NCBI GenBank assembly: GCA_029339195.1
Contig: JAPTJF010000129.1
Span: forward strand, 62,001 to 126,000
From: Micractinium sp. NFX-FRZ
Lineage: Eukaryota > Chlorophyta > Trebouxiophyceae > Chlorellales > Chlorellaceae
Direction of reading: 5' to 3'
Length of the DNA: 64,000 nucleotides
Shown one piece after another: positions 34,801 to 46,058 of the stretch. The notes below the pieces were generated by a model. That model was not told where the DNA came from, made no database searches, and worked only from the letters and a program-made list of their open reading frames with translations. How positions within the stretch are numbered: the stretch's first letter is position 1; each line of letters opens with the position of its first letter. The translations under genes and the position numbers were made by a program.

Positions 34801-35297
34801 GGTGAGTGAGGTTGGACTGCCGTGCCTTGGCAAACAGGGCGCAGTAGGTGGCGGCGGCGGCGGCGGGGTTCCCCGCTTTCAGCTGAGCGGCAGCCTCCGC
34901 ATTGAAGTCGTTCAAGTTGCGGCTGGCCAGGTACTCGGGCCCACGGGCCAGCAGCTCCTGCGTGCGCCGCTCAACGTCACGCCGCACCTGCAACAGGGTG
35001 AGATGGTGGTCAGCGGGTGAGATGGTGGTCAGCGGATGGTGGTCAGCGGCGGCGGCGGCAGGCGGGGTTGACCGCCGCCATGCAGGGCTGCAGCAGTGCC
35101 GGCGGCTGTCGGGCACGCTGCGCGTCATTCCACACCTCCTGCAGTTGCTCATCCTCGCTGCTGTGCGCCTCCTGCTGCCGCGGCGGAGCCCCGCCATCGC
35201 CCGGCTCCTCCGCTTCTTGCGGCGCGGTAGCGCCAGCGCCGCCCATCTGCGGCTCTTGCGCCTCCCGATCACTGTCTGGACTAGCAGCAGCAGCCAT
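25851..35297 (-). CDS. PRMT9-like protein arginine methyltransferase with N-terminal TPRs and two catalytic-type domains
   Basis: Twenty exons close in frame to about 1210 residues: 35297-35136, 34987-34683, 34180-34077, 33762-33692, 33266-33190, 32903-32783, 32597-32505, 32196-32035, 31787-31679, 31439-31251, 31050-30930, 30567-30476, 30201-29996, 29653-29350, 29120-28955, 28662-28546, 28088-27988, 27644-26734, 26307-26191, 25955-25851. Helical TPR-type repeats come first (YVCHSNCAAAYIKLGLYSEAL, LRKGQALMGLG). Methyltransferase domain 1 has SAM motif VLNLGAGAGLHAMLALRAGA and the loop LLIANVMEEGLL. Domain 2 has VLDIGCGTGVLSLLAARAGA and NIVIADVFDAGLLGSG. TPRs plus tandem PRMT domains are the PRMT9 layout, whose animal member makes symmetric dimethylarginine on a splicing factor. 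The double-E loops are degenerate in both domains. A 300-residue Ala/Ser/Gly-rich insert lies in exon 18. Several introns hold exon-edge echoes. Confidence 0.85.
26419..26450 (-). repeat. Intronic echo of exon 19 5' edge of the PRMT9-like gene
   Basis: On the minus strand, an acceptor CCGCAG is followed by codons reading VTHFLQ. This copies the true exon 19 start at 26307, where the acceptor is followed by VTDFLQ. The copy diverges after six codons. Confidence 0.65.
30722..30898. repeat. Tandem repeat and exon 11 donor-side copies in the PRMT9-like intron 11
   Basis: A unit of about 40 bases (TGCCTGCAAGCCATCCGCTG and continuation) occurs at about 30731-30770 and again at 30809-30848 with few changes. 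The string CCCCCCTCACTTTGT, which spans the exon 11 donor at 30921-30935, recurs at 30882-30896 in the intron. The donor region is therefore copied downstream of itself. Confidence 0.7.
33811..33970 (-). repeat. Two intronic echoes of exon 4 of the PRMT9-like gene
   Basis: The true exon 4 (33762) starts GLQLDPFNLDLKLALEK. Directly upstream in the intron are two decayed copies, each with an acceptor. One at 33811-33860 reads GLQVDPFNLDSKLG then a stop, and one at 33911-33970 reads GFQPDPFHLGRALA. The order suggests successive local duplications of the exon 5' half. Neither copy has a usable donor in phase. Confidence 0.85.
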
Positions 35298-35886
35298 GAC
35301 CTCTCCCGCTTCTTCTCCACTGGAAGGGCTTTGGCCGCTCGCACCGGCCGTCGCAGCGCTTTGCAGCTTGTCGCCACAAGAGGTGCAGGCAGGTGAATTA
35401 GACGCCCAATTTGCAGCATGCAAGCAGCTGTACAGCTCACGCAACGAACTGCTTGGGAACCCCGCCGCGCTGTGGAAGGCAGCGGGCACTTCGTGCCGCG
35501 GCGGCACCCCAGCGACCAGCGGTGCCCGGATGACGTTCGTGCGTCAGAGAGCCTTACATGGGAGTATTCAGATATGGAGGATGGGGTGAGACGAAACAGA
35601 GGACAATAGATAAATATAGAAAGTTCAAATTGTGTGTGGGACAGTTGGCAGCCCGAGGCCCTTCCACTGGCCGCCGCCCGCAACACCCCCGCCTAACACA
35701 GCAAGCGGTGTGCGCAGCGCCGCTGCCACGGACAACGCGTGCAGCGCGGCTGCCTGTGTGTGTCAGCAGGATGCCACCATGCTCCCGAGATGCACCAGAA
35801 GCCAACCAGACGCCCACAGCGTGCGAAGCAATGTGCAGGTGGTGCAGGCTGATGGGAGTGCCCTGCCTTGCGATGGGTCGGCTGGG
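35298..35886. promoter_or_regulatory. Upstream region of the PRMT9-like gene and 3' flank of the purine permease
   Basis: Both neighbours read leftward. An AT-rich block at 35606-35625 (minus strand CTATATTTATCTATTG) is the best TATA-like element in the region, about 310 bases upstream of the ATG. A TGTAA on the minus strand near 35556 could end the permease transcript. No coding exon is supported. Confidence 0.35.
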
Positions 35887-38800
35887 CTAAGCTGCCTGCT
35901 CCGCGCCGTCGCCGTCGCCGCTGCCATCGCCAAGCAGCGGCGTCTCCTCATCTGGCGCTTCTTCTGCCACCGGCTTAGCCTTGCCGCCAAAGCTAAAGCC
36001 GAAGCCAACAGCTTTGAAGGCCTCCCCAGTCAGCACGTTGAGCAGGGCAGAGGTCACCAGGCCAGCATAAATGCCGTTTGAGATGCTGCGAAGCGGCGGG
36101 AGAACACGAATGAAAGTGAGAACGGCTGTGGGGGCGGCGTGGACACTGCAAGCGCCGCCAGACACCTCTGGAAGAGGACAGCGGCGCCCGCCCGCCCAAA
36201 GGCACCTCCATGCACCGCCTCAGCCCCCCGCCCCACCTGAAAGTGAAGGGCTGGAGCACGATGGTGAGGAAAGCCGGCACTGCGACCACCATGTTGCTGA
36301 AGTCGATGTGGACGCACTCGCCCTGCACGGACAGCACGGACAGCATGGACAGCATGGACAGCATGCAAAGGGATCAGTGGCCCCACTCTGCACTGGATAG
36401 GGGATCAGCGGCTGTCAGAAGTAGCAGTGCAGTCAACAGCAGTGTGTCCCTTGGAAGCATGTGCATCCCGCTTGAATCAATGGTCGCGTCCGTCCCGCTT
36501 ACCATCATCATCGCCCCCACTATGACCAGCACCGGTGCGGTGGCCACGTGTGGGATCGCCTGCAAGCACATGCAAGCATTGGTTAGCGGAGGTTGGGTGG
36601 CAGGCAAACGTCCCGGGGGCTCCAGGCGTGGTGTGCCGATCATGCAGGGCAACCTCCCAGTGCCTCGGCCGCTGCCTCAGCTCCAGTGCGGACTATCGCA
36701 GAGCGTGCAAAACCCTAAATTCAGCTGGCTCAGCCCCAGCGCAGCATGCACTGCACAGCCCAGAGTCCAGCGGTGCCAGTGCCCACCTGAAAGAAGGGCG
36801 CCAGCAGGAGGGTGCTGCCAAAGCAGGCGGCCACGGTGACGGCCACCAGCCCCGTGCGCCCGCCCTCCTTGATGCCCACAGCGCTCTCCGCTGCGGTGAG
36901 ATGGGTGGGTGGCGGGTTGGGGGAAGGGTGAGGTGAGCTCTATTGCCGAAGCAGAAACCCTCCCCAAAGCTAGCATAGAGATGGTCCCACAGAGATGGTC
37001 CCACTGGGTCCCTGCAAACGAGCGAGCGCCCAAGCCTTGCTCCACAGGCAGACAGCCCCCCCACGCCGCCACGCACCTGCCACAATGAGCGGCGACGTCC
37101 CCGTGACCGCGCCCAGCGCGGTACCGGCGGAAGCTGCCAGGTAGGTCCACGTGGCACCTGGCACCACGCCGTCGTGCACCAGCCCCGCCAGGTTTCCCAG
37201 CCCGAAGAGGGCGCCCCCAATGTCGAAAATCATAACCAGGGAGTAGGCCAGCACGGCGGACCAGGCTGCCGGGCTGAAGTGGGCGCGGGTGAAGAGCTGA
37301 GAAAAGTCGGGGCGGAAGAACTGCAGGTAGGGCAGCGCCACAAACCTGCGTGTGCAGGAAGAGTCATGGAGCGGCGTGTGTCTGGAGGAGATGGCTTGTG
37401 CAGGCTGTTATCGGTCGGTTCGTTTGCTTTGCCAGGCCACCAGTGATGTGCCGGCAAAGGCAACGGGCTGAGCGGTGGCGGCGCCGGCAGGAGCAGACCC
37501 ACCATGGGCAGCAGGGCTTTGCCCTTTGCTGCCCAGCTCTCCCAGGGGGCAGGCCAGTAAGGCATGCCCTGTCGCCAGGCTGGCAGCGGCACATCTTCTC
37601 CCAATTATGCCACAGCTATCTTTTTTCACAACAGTTCGAGCTGCAGCCTTGCTGCAGACCTCCCTGGCCAGCAAGGCACGCCCTGTTGCCACGCTGGCCC
37701 AGCACTCACTCCGTCGGCCAGCTGCTGGTGGCGGCAAAGTAGGCGATGGCCGTGAGCATCACGCCTGCAGGAGGGGAGCGGGCACGGGGGGAGTCAGCAC
37801 AGCAGGCGGCGCGCTGCGGCCCCGAGTGCCACGCCACAGTTTCGCTACGGATGGCCTGAGAATCAGGCTGCTACGCCCACATCCAGCGCCCTGATCCACA
37901 CAAGGTACACGCATATTCCTCCGCAAAGCCAGGCCACACAGCACAGCACAGCGCAGCACAGCATGGCCCACCTCACCCACCGATGATGATGGACCCCTTG
38001 ACGTTGCGGTAGTGCAGGGCGGCAATGGTGACCAGCCCCCCAATTGCCAGCAGCGGCTCCAGGTGTAGCAGGTCTCCCATTGCGACCTATGTGCAGCAGG
38101 CGTGGGTGCCTCCATTTGGGAGTCAGTCGCCGGTCACTTACTGCGTCTCCAGAGACGTACCGCTGAAGACATGATGCTCTCATATTCAAGAGTGCAATGG
38201 TCAATGACCGAACCAGCAACAGCTGCATCAGTGGCATCTCTGCCCCGGGCCCCGCTGCCGCTGCCTCCACGCGTGCACCGGCAGGCGGCATGCATGCCGC
38301 TGCTGCATGCTGCTGCAGGCTGCGCACCCACCATTGTCTCGGGGTCCGGCACCACAATCTTGCTGGTCTGCAGGCCAATGAAGCTCAGCAGCAGGCCCAT
38401 GCCCACCACCTGTGCAGGGAGGGTGCATACACAATAAGGAGTTGGCAGGGTGAGGGGCGGGTAGGGGCATGCGCTTGCGGCGGGCATGTACAATCCCACC
38501 CCAACCCCTCCACCCGAGCACGATGATGCTTGAAAGGGTGACTGGGCGGGTGGGGCGCATGCGCCAGTGACAGTCATATGGCAGAGGTGGGGCATGCGCT
38601 TGAGTGAGGTAGGTGCGAGGGGAAGGTGGGGCATGCAGTAGGGTGGCATCCTTGGCAGTGCATGTGTCGTGGCATGCAATACCGCAGACGGTTTGGGCCC
38701 ATGCGGCAGGCCCCCCGCCATGCAGGCGCTGCAGATAGCCATGACCTTCTCTTTCCTGGCGCTCATCAGCTCACAGAAAATGAGACTGAGCAAAATAAAC

Positions 38801-40331
38801 ATTTGAATCAAGCCAGGCTCACCACTGCCAGCTTGATGCTGTTGGGCACGAGCGAAAGGATGGCGTGGAGCGCGCCAAGCGACGCCAGCAGCGCCACCAG
38901 CACCGCGGCAGTGAGGCAGCCCGCCAGCGCCTTCTCCACTGTAATGCCCAGGCCCAGCACCTGTGCAGGCACAGGAGGGGCGAGTGGACGTGGTTGGGTG
39001 ATGTGCCACACAAGCATGGGTGGGGCAGCAAGGGTAGGTGCAGCAGCCTGCCAGGGCTCTCCCCATGCCTGTGCCCATGCCCAGCAAATGTGCAGGCAAG
39101 GGAGGGCGGGGCAGGTGGGTGGGGGCGCCTTACGGCACTGGCTGAGCAAGCCTTGTGACCAAACGTGCTGTCAGGTTTGCAACCGCAGCAGCAGAGGAGC
39201 GGCAGCAGGGCTAGGGGCAATTTCAGGGCGGGCGGGGGGGCCAAGCATAAGTGCACACAGGGCAAGCACCTCCAAATCGAGCACTTCAAGACCACACCCC
39301 CACCCCCACTCCCACCCCCCCATGCGTACCTGGCTGAACACAAGGTAGGCATTGAGGCCCATGCCTGGTGACACCCCCACCGGCATGTTGGCCATCAGCC
39401 CACATATCAGGGAGGACAGCATGGAGGAGAGCGCCGTGGCTGTGACCACCGCTTTGACCGGCAGGCCTGCACCGGCCGGAACGAGGTTGGGGGCAGTGGG
39501 GGTGAGGTTGGTGGGCGGGGGTCGGATGGTAGCTGCCCCGGCTGCGGTGGGAGGGGCTGCTGGCTGGCGAGCATTTGTGGCTCTGCGGGGCTGTCGCGCT
39601 GCAACTTGAGCCACCGCCACCTCCGCGCCCTGTGCTGCACCCACATGCGAAACTTGGCCCATCGGTGGTACCCATTCACCCACCCTCACCCACCTGCTGC
39701 CCCCAAGATCTGCGGATTGACCAAAAGGATGTAGCTGTGTGGGGTGCGGGCAGGGCAGGGAGGAGGAAGAGGAGGGAACAGGCAGGTGAGAAGGTAGGCA
39801 GGCAGGCGGGCAGGCAGGCAATCTGCCACACTCTGGACGCGGCTGCTAACAGAGGCTTCCTGGCAGCTGTTGCGGGCCACGAGCCGCTAAGGCCTGCACC
39901 TTCCAGCACCTGCCAGCAGTGAGACAGGAGGCAAGTGTGACACAGCAGCGCGTGCAGATCTCCCACTGCAGGCAAAAGGCGGCAGCGCACCGCTCACCTG
40001 AGCGTGGCAAAGGAGACCACCCCCGCCTTCACCTCCCTGCCTAGAGTGGAGCCACGCTCCGTGATGCAAAAGTAGCTGCAAACAGTAATGGTGGGGCAGG
40101 GCACATCAAACCGAAGCTTCACGATTGCGAAGAAAACCCCACTAGTTCACCGACTCAGGCGGCGGTGGCGGGGGGCGGGAAGGGGCCAGCGGCGGTGGGC
40201 CCAGCACGTGGCATTGACAGCTGGGCGGCGGCGCTGCGTTTCAGGTATCATCAACAAGCCAACGAAACGTTTCAGGCAGCCGTCTTGCGTGGGCCGGCCG
40301 CTCACCGGTCGACGGCGCCCTTCCAGCCCAT
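35887..40331 (-). CDS. AzgA-family adenine/guanine/hypoxanthine permease
   Basis: Thirteen exons close in frame to 457 residues: 40331-40306, 40075-39998, 39734-39694, 39466-39330, 38960-38823, 38409-38332, 38086-37981, 37764-37710, 37345-37077, 36890-36787, 36559-36503, 36322-36237, 36085-35887. The N-terminus MGWKGAVDRYFCITERGSTL then VKAGVVSFATLSYILLVNPQ is diagnostic of the AzgA/NCS2-like family. Further blocks are NMPVGVSPGMGLNAYLVF, LLSFIGLQTSKIVVPDPET, SLVMIFDIGGALFGLGNLAG, LGAVTGTSPLIVAG and ESAVGIKEGGRTGLVAVTV. Multiple membrane spans are evident. It is expected to import purine bases across the plasma membrane with protons, like plant AZG1/2 and fungal AzgA. The tiny 26-base first exon is supported by phase and by the family N-terminus. 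The acidic C-terminal tail is cytosolic. Confidence 0.9.
36328..36364. repeat. Nine-base tandem repeat at an acceptor of the purine permease gene
   Basis: Four imperfect copies of ACAGCATGG directly precede exon 12 on the minus strand, ending in the acceptor. The repeat therefore forms the polypyrimidine side of intron 11. Confidence 0.7.
39036..39101 (-). repeat. Intronic echo of exon 5 5' edge of the purine permease
   Basis: The copy reads LLGMGTGMGRALAGC where the true exon at 38960 reads VLGLGITVEKALAGC. The intronic bases before it also match the true acceptor context (GCCTGCACA), but the AG is lost. About 55 bases are recognisably related. Confidence 0.75.
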
Positions 40332-41619
40332 TGTGCCCGCTGTCCCGCGCTGTCCGGCTTGAGCTGAAGGCCGCTAACAAGCGATTTGACGCGAATACAG
40401 CGGCCCGCCGGCCGCACAGGTAGCCTGGGACACCTGCCACAAAACCCTAGCTGCCATTGCACCGCCCCGCCCAAGTGGCGGCAAACCCTAGCGGCGCAGT
40501 ACACCCGGCCAGGCTGTAACCATACACTCTAATTCATCCTAGATACACAACGCGCACGTATTAACCATGTATGTCTTTGCCCCCACGATCCATTTCATCC
40601 AGCCGAGTGCCCGCATGCTGATGTCAGCATGTCAACATGCCCCTTGCTCCGGGCGCCGCACCTGGAGCGGGACACCGCCGCCTGCTACCGCTGCTACCTT
40701 GCGTGTTTCGCCCACCCGCTGCCAAGCAGGCATACATTGGGTCACCATTCACCAGGCGACTGCAAACACACACAAACTACTGCTCCCAGAGCAGGGGCTG
40801 GCAAGCCTGTTCCCAGGCTGCACACAATGCAGACCGCAGAACACAGGCTGAGCGGCCGCCATCATGCTCAGCAGGGGCACACAGCCAAGCGCACAGGTGG
40901 AACACCCATGCATGCCTTGTGGCTTGTGGCTGCCAGCACTGCCATCTTCGGAGTAAACAGTTGCCACTGGCCCCAGCGCTTGTGTGACTGCACATGACGT
41001 ACATCATGCCACTGTCAGACTGCCCCCGCTGCTCTGCTGATATATAGCATGCCTCCGGTTTTTGCAAGCATCACTGCCAGCAGGCGGCCGGGGCACCCGT
41101 GCACGCTTCTGACGCCGACGAGCACTGTCGGGGTGTGCCGCCTCCGCCTGTGCCCCACGTGCACGGTGTAGGGGCGGGCGCACCGCTGCAAGCTCACATC
41201 CACCATGCTGACCTGCTCAGGGCAGGCAGCGCCCGGGACGGCACACTCGAGGCGAGCGCATAATGCGGGGCAGGAGGCGGGCAGGCCGCGGGGGGAAAGC
41301 AGGCTGCAGAGTCTGGGAGGTGAGAGGGCACCCCCTCCACCACGTCCATGCCCCGGGCCGGTGCAGGGCAGGAAGATCCACTGCATTGGGGGGATCTATG
41401 GGCTGCCGACAGGCAGTGCAGCGCTAGCTCTCGCACTCCCACAGCCGGCTTGCAGGCAGAAGAGAGGACGCGCGGTGGTGGGAACTTGCCCACAGGGGAG
41501 GTGAGTTGGTCGGTGGCGATGCCACCTTGGACGGTTCCCATGCAACCTCTGCTCTCTCAACCCAGCGAACCAACCAGCCGTCAATCAGTCCGAATCAAGT
41601 GAACAGCACACGACACACG
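40332..41619. promoter_or_regulatory. Divergent intergenic region between the purine permease and the SRPBCC-like gene
   Basis: About 1.3 kb with no supported exon. It should contain two divergent promoters. A symmetric CCCCACGTGCACGGTG block near 41155-41170 contains a G-box-like CACGTG. Nothing else stands out. Confidence 0.35.
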
Positions 41620-43234
41620 ATGGGCTGCCTGGTGAAGCGTGCGGACCCTGCGCCGGGCTTTCTGGCGGGCTTGACGGTGGCTGGCGTAGCCCACGCCGCT
41701 CCCGAGGAGGTGTTCGGCTTTCTCTCCAACCCTGCGCGGTTCCCAGCTGACAAGGGCGGCTACAGCAGCTGCATGGTGCGCTGCCCAGGGCTTCGCCTGC
41801 CACTGCAAAGCCACCGCGTAGAAACTGGCTAGCCAGCAACTCCAATCCAGCCCCTGCTACTACTACTGCTTTGCAAGGCAGCCGTATGCACGTCGGCTAT
41901 GCATCCACCAAAACGTTTGGGGGAGGGCTGAGGTGCCCCCTCGCCTCCCTCCCCTCCGTTGCCTGCTCTGCCTCGCCTGCCTGCGCCCCCTGCAGAGTGT
42001 GCAGGAGGTGGGGCGGCAGCAGATGGGGGGCAGCCTGTCCTCAATTGAATACATCTCCACTTCAGAGGCACATGTGATGGGGCGGCGGCTCACCCCAACC
42101 ATGCGAGTGCACATGGTGGCAGATGCCGCCAAGAAGCAGGTGGGCTTGCATCACTGCCACCTCCCCTGAGTTTCAAGGCAGTACAACCCTCCTGCTTAGG
42201 AAGTGTCATCTCCAGACGCCTTTCTTCTTGCCATCTTGCCTCAAGCCTGCCCCCGGCTCACCTTTGGACTTCAATGCCCACGCTCTGTGCAGTGCACCTT
42301 CAGCCAGGTGGGCCACAGCGGCATGGTGAGGAGAATGGAAGGGATGCATGTCGCGCTGGCGCTGCCAGCTGGCCGTGGCGGCGCTGAGCTGGCAGAGGAG
42401 GTGGCACACGCCACGGAGCACTTCCTGCACTCTGTGGGTGTGGTGAAGGCCAAGCCAGGGGCAGCTCGCATGCGTGGCGGAGGCGGCGGAGGCCGCAACA
42501 GCGGCGCCCGCAGCGCCGGTGCTTCGCCCTCGCTCCGCAGCTTCAACCCTTGTGAGCCATCCTGCCGTGGCGCAGCTGCTGGGCAGCTGCGCTGCGCCGC
42601 CCTGCTGGCTGACCTATGACTAATGGGACTCCTGCGCAGTGCGCTGCCTCTCGCTGTTGCTGCCTGCCGGTCGTCCCAGCCGCTCACCGCTGCTCCCTGC
42701 CGTGCCGATCCCTCGGTGCCGTCTGCCGTCAAGGACCACCCGCCCCTGTCCACCCCGGCCATGCAGGGTCTCTGGACCCGCCGCCCGCCCCCAAGCGGCG
42801 CACACTCGTGATCATGCACCTCAAGCTCAAGCTGCGCTGCTGCCCGCCAGCGGTGCGCAGGGTGGTGCAAGGTGAGCGGCTTGCCTGCTGGGCTGGTGGG
42901 TGGCGTCGGCGGGGGCAGGTGGCGGCCCGGGCTGCTGGGTGGTCATCTGCTCGCGTAGCCATGACCTCCGCGGCCCTGGCTTCTGCTTCGTTGGAAGCAT
43001 GCCTCTGCCCCGCATAATCCAGGGCTACGCCTGCCAGCCGCTGGGCACCCACGCCGCAGTTCTCTCGCCGCCACATTTCCCCACCTGCCTCCTCACACAA
43101 ACGTGGGGCGCTGCATCTGCCTGGACCTTGCAGGGCACTTGTTGAACGGGCTTGCCAAGAGCCTGGATGAGCTGCTGGCCCGCTTCAACGGCAGCAGCAG
43201 CAGCAGGGTCAGCAGCAGCACCTCCAACGCCTGA
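41620..43234 (+). CDS. SRPBCC/DUF1997-like protein of unknown function
   Basis: Five exons (41620-41775, 41996-42139, 42308-42551, 42767-42871, 43134-43234) close in frame to 249 residues. The N-terminus GLTVAGVAHAAPEEVFGFLS resembles the first strand and helix of START/polyketide-cyclase-like (SRPBCC) folds. The end RRTLVIMHLKLKLRCCPPAV followed by a long amphipathic helix (LLNGLAKSLDELLARF) fits the last strand and C-terminal helix of that fold, as in plastid and cyanobacterial DUF1997 proteins. A Gly/Ser-rich loop sits in exon 3. The assignment is tentative because no strict motif exists. No clear transit peptide. Function unknown. Confidence 0.55.
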
Positions 43235-44175
43235 GCAATTGCATGCTGAAGCAAGTGAGGGCTGCCAGGCTGGTACACCGCCCGGCTTGCTTCGCTGGCA
43301 GCAACCAAGCACCTGCTGCCCCTCAAGTGCCGAGCCTCCTGGCTTCCCGGCAGCTTCCAGCAACACATGGCAGCGCCTTCTGTTGGCAGGCAACCCTCGC
43401 ACAGCTACCCAGCACTGTGCAGTGCGGCGGTGGGCCGCCGTGTGACATCAGCACACCTTCCCCTAGATGTCTCAGCATTCGATGCACACATCAGTTCTGT
43501 GCACTCTGTACCATCCGCCCCTCGTGAAAATGCACCCACCCTGTTGGTCAGTGAACCCAGTACCCTCTTGTCTATACTGAGCTTGATTGATTGCCTCTTT
43601 CAACCACTTGATGTGCGTCCTCCTTAAGATTGGATAAGAACGTTAACTCATCATGGTACTGTGCTTCACCACATGCAATCAAGCAGCAAGTCAAGCCTTC
43701 TTATCTTGACAGGGGTGGAGGGCGCCCGATGTGGGGAAAGCGCTGGGCAGGCTGCAGGCGGGGTTGCCACTTGCGCTTTACGGCCGAATGTGGGGCTGGG
43801 AGATGCCTTATATGTACTGCCACGCCGTGCCCGCAGCCCCATGCCTGCCTGGGTTGGGAGGCCCCAACTGCTGAGCCCGCCGGGCCTGCTGAGCCTGCTG
43901 AGCTTGCAGCACGACGTGCCGGTGTGAACTAGCCCACTGCCGTGGCCACAGAATCGTCGTCCTCGCAGATGAAAGCCAGCCTAAACCTGCAGGTGTACGC
44001 AGGGGTGGCCGCCGCAACATCTCAGTGAGACATGCGAATCAGCAGAGAGCGCTCCTCCGCAGGCGACCATCCTGCTGCCTGCGCCCCTTCGCCAAGGGAC
44101 TCCCTTTGGTACCATGCACTTGTCCTGAGCAGTGCCTGCCTGCCCATGCCTGCCCCCCTCCCTCAGCCCCCTCAC
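43235..44175. other. Convergent intergenic region
   Basis: This 940-base stretch holds the 3' flanks of the SRPBCC-like gene and the Cys-rich unit. A short GCCTGCTGA-type repeat lies at 43880-43910. No gene is supported. Confidence 0.4.
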
Positions 44176-44506
44176 TCACAGCTTGGTAAAGGTCTGTGGG
44201 TCCTCCACTTGCAGCCGATCAAACAAATCTTCACTCCCACAGTCATTCACCGTCTCCCCCTGCGCCAGGCAGGCCTCTGTGCAGGCGCCGGTGTCCAGGG
44301 CAGCGGTGCAGCCAGGAGAGTCGACCAGCTGCTTGATCAGGGCCAGGCACTGAGCGGGCGTGGGGTCCTGGGCGTGCATGCATGGTGGCTCGGCGAGTGC
44401 GGCACGCGCGCTGCGGTCCCGCCAGTAAGCGGTGACAGAGGGCAGGGCGGTGCCTGTGGTGGTGCCGGCGGGGCGGTCCTCGCCGCACAGCCTGGCCAGC
44501 CTGATC
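44176..44506 (-). CDS. Second copy of the Cys-rich unit: alternative last exon or partial duplicate
   Basis: An open exon with acceptor CCGCTGCAG runs 44506-44176. Its C-terminal 65 residues repeat the whole Cys-rich unit of the upstream gene (TPAQCLALIKQLVDSPGC, then a Cys pair spaced by three residues, ending VEDPQTFTKL). It has no signal peptide or start of its own that I can support. Its phase matches the donor of the neighbouring exon 1 (45123), so it could be used as an alternative terminal exon, or be an exon of a decayed tandem duplicate. Confidence 0.45.
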
Positions 44507-44705
44507 CTGCAGCGGCGGCGGGGGCGGGGGGGCGGCGGCAGCGCCAGGTGCGGTGTGGTAAGGGGGGCCTAGTGCATGGCAGACTAGAATGCTCCCTGAG
44601 GTCCAGCCGTGCAGGAGCAGGGGCACACAGGCCTGGGATGGACTCCGCCTGCTGCGCTACGCTGCCACTGCCACTGCTCAGGGCAAAGCAGTAAGAAGCA
44701 TTGGC

Positions 44706-45265
44706 TCACAGGGTCACCAGGGTTTCCGGGTCCTTCACAGCCATCCGATCAACCACCTCATCGATGCCGCACTCCTCGGGAATGGCTGCTGCCTGGAAGT
44801 CGCATTCTGCATTGCAGCGGCTGGTGTTCAGGGCCTCGCTGCAGGCAGGCAGGCTGGCAGAGGCAATCCGATTCGTGGGGGAGATGGAGCTGAGTTGGCC
44901 AGCGTGCGCTAGGGGGCAGTGAAGTGAGTTTCGTGGCGTCCAAGGCAGGAAATGGCACGTAGGCCAGCGAATGGAGGCAACTTTCGAGATCAACAAGGAA
45001 GGCCTTCGAAGGGGGTGCCAGCTGGCGGCGGGGCGTAGGCCTCGACTGCCACCGCACAGAACCCACCCAGCGGCAGCCACTCCCACCCTCTGCCCCTCCC
45101 CCGACAAGGTTGCCCCGCTCACACGCAAGCTGGAGACGTGACGAGCTTCTGGAAGGCCTCGACACACTGGTCGGGAGTGAGAGCGGCCTGGCAGGGTGGG
45201 GCCCGCAACAGTGCTGCCACTCCCAGGAGGAGAAGGAGGGGCGGCAGGGAGCAGCCTCGTGGCAT
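44706..45265 (-). CDS. Small secreted Cys-rich protein
   Basis: Two exons (45265-45123 and 44838-44706) join phase 2 to 91 residues. A clear signal peptide (MPRGCSLPPLLLLLGVAALL) is followed by a domain of about 62 residues with five cysteines (C-x12-C-x8-C-x3-C-x11-C), ending in KDPETLVTL. I do not recognise the family. The same spacing, with small changes, recurs in the neighbouring unit at 44176-44506, which supports a real folded domain. It is probably extracellular or in the wall or endomembrane lumen. Confidence 0.65.
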
Positions 45266-46058
45266 GGCGGCCGCTGGCGGATGAGCTGACCGGCAGCACT
45301 GGGCAGGGCAGTACCCACCCTCAAAGTCTGCTTCAGAGTGCCCCCAGTTGGTGAGTGCACATGTTATAGTGTGCCTTGGAGGAACGTTCATTGCTCGCCC
45401 ATGGTTCTGAAGGCCCATGGTTCTGAAGGCACCCCAAGCTTGTGAACGTACCCCGCCTCTCTCGTGACAGCTGTTAGGGCCCGGCTCCTCACATTGCCAA
45501 ACCCTGTGTGCCATGCCCTTGCGCTCCCTCCCGTCCGGCTGCCCACCCACCGCCGGGCCGGGCAGGAGCGTCGGTGCGCACCCCGCCTCGTCAGGGCGGA
45601 GGCAGATGCAAGGTGCGCGAGATTTTACACCCACTGAGGGGCAAGGAGAGGAAGGGATACATGATAGGCGGGTACAGGCAAGGGTAGGGCGGAAATGAAA
45701 TGCAAAAAACATGAACGGGTTCATTTGGGGGGTAAGAAGGCAGGGCCGGATCTGCAGGGGTGCAGGCGTCAGAGGCGCCAGAAGCTGAGGGGGCGCATGG
45801 CGAGTGTATCTGGGGGTGCATGGGTGCATGGATGTGACTGCAAGTGACACCCAAGGGGACATGCAAAGGCAGACTGGGGACAATCTGCCGGGGGGCGGGC
45901 AAAAGCAATTGCAGGTCATGGGGAAAGGATCGGCCGGGCGAGGGGCACGGTGCGCTTCGGCGGGTGGCGACGGCGACAGGCTGCCGCCGCCGCCGCAGCA
46001 CACTGCGGACAAGAAGCTTAGCAGCACCAAGCTATGTTGAAATGCAAACACATGCTGT
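45266..46058. other. Intergenic: Cys-rich gene promoter and carrier 3' flank
   Basis: Nothing coding is supported. A short repeat of GGGTGCAT lies near 45810-45830. Confidence 0.35.

Noticed and set aside
35298..35507. Longer N-terminus of the PRMT9-like protein starting at 35507
   Set aside because: That frame begins with GTG, not ATG. The first ATG is at 35297.
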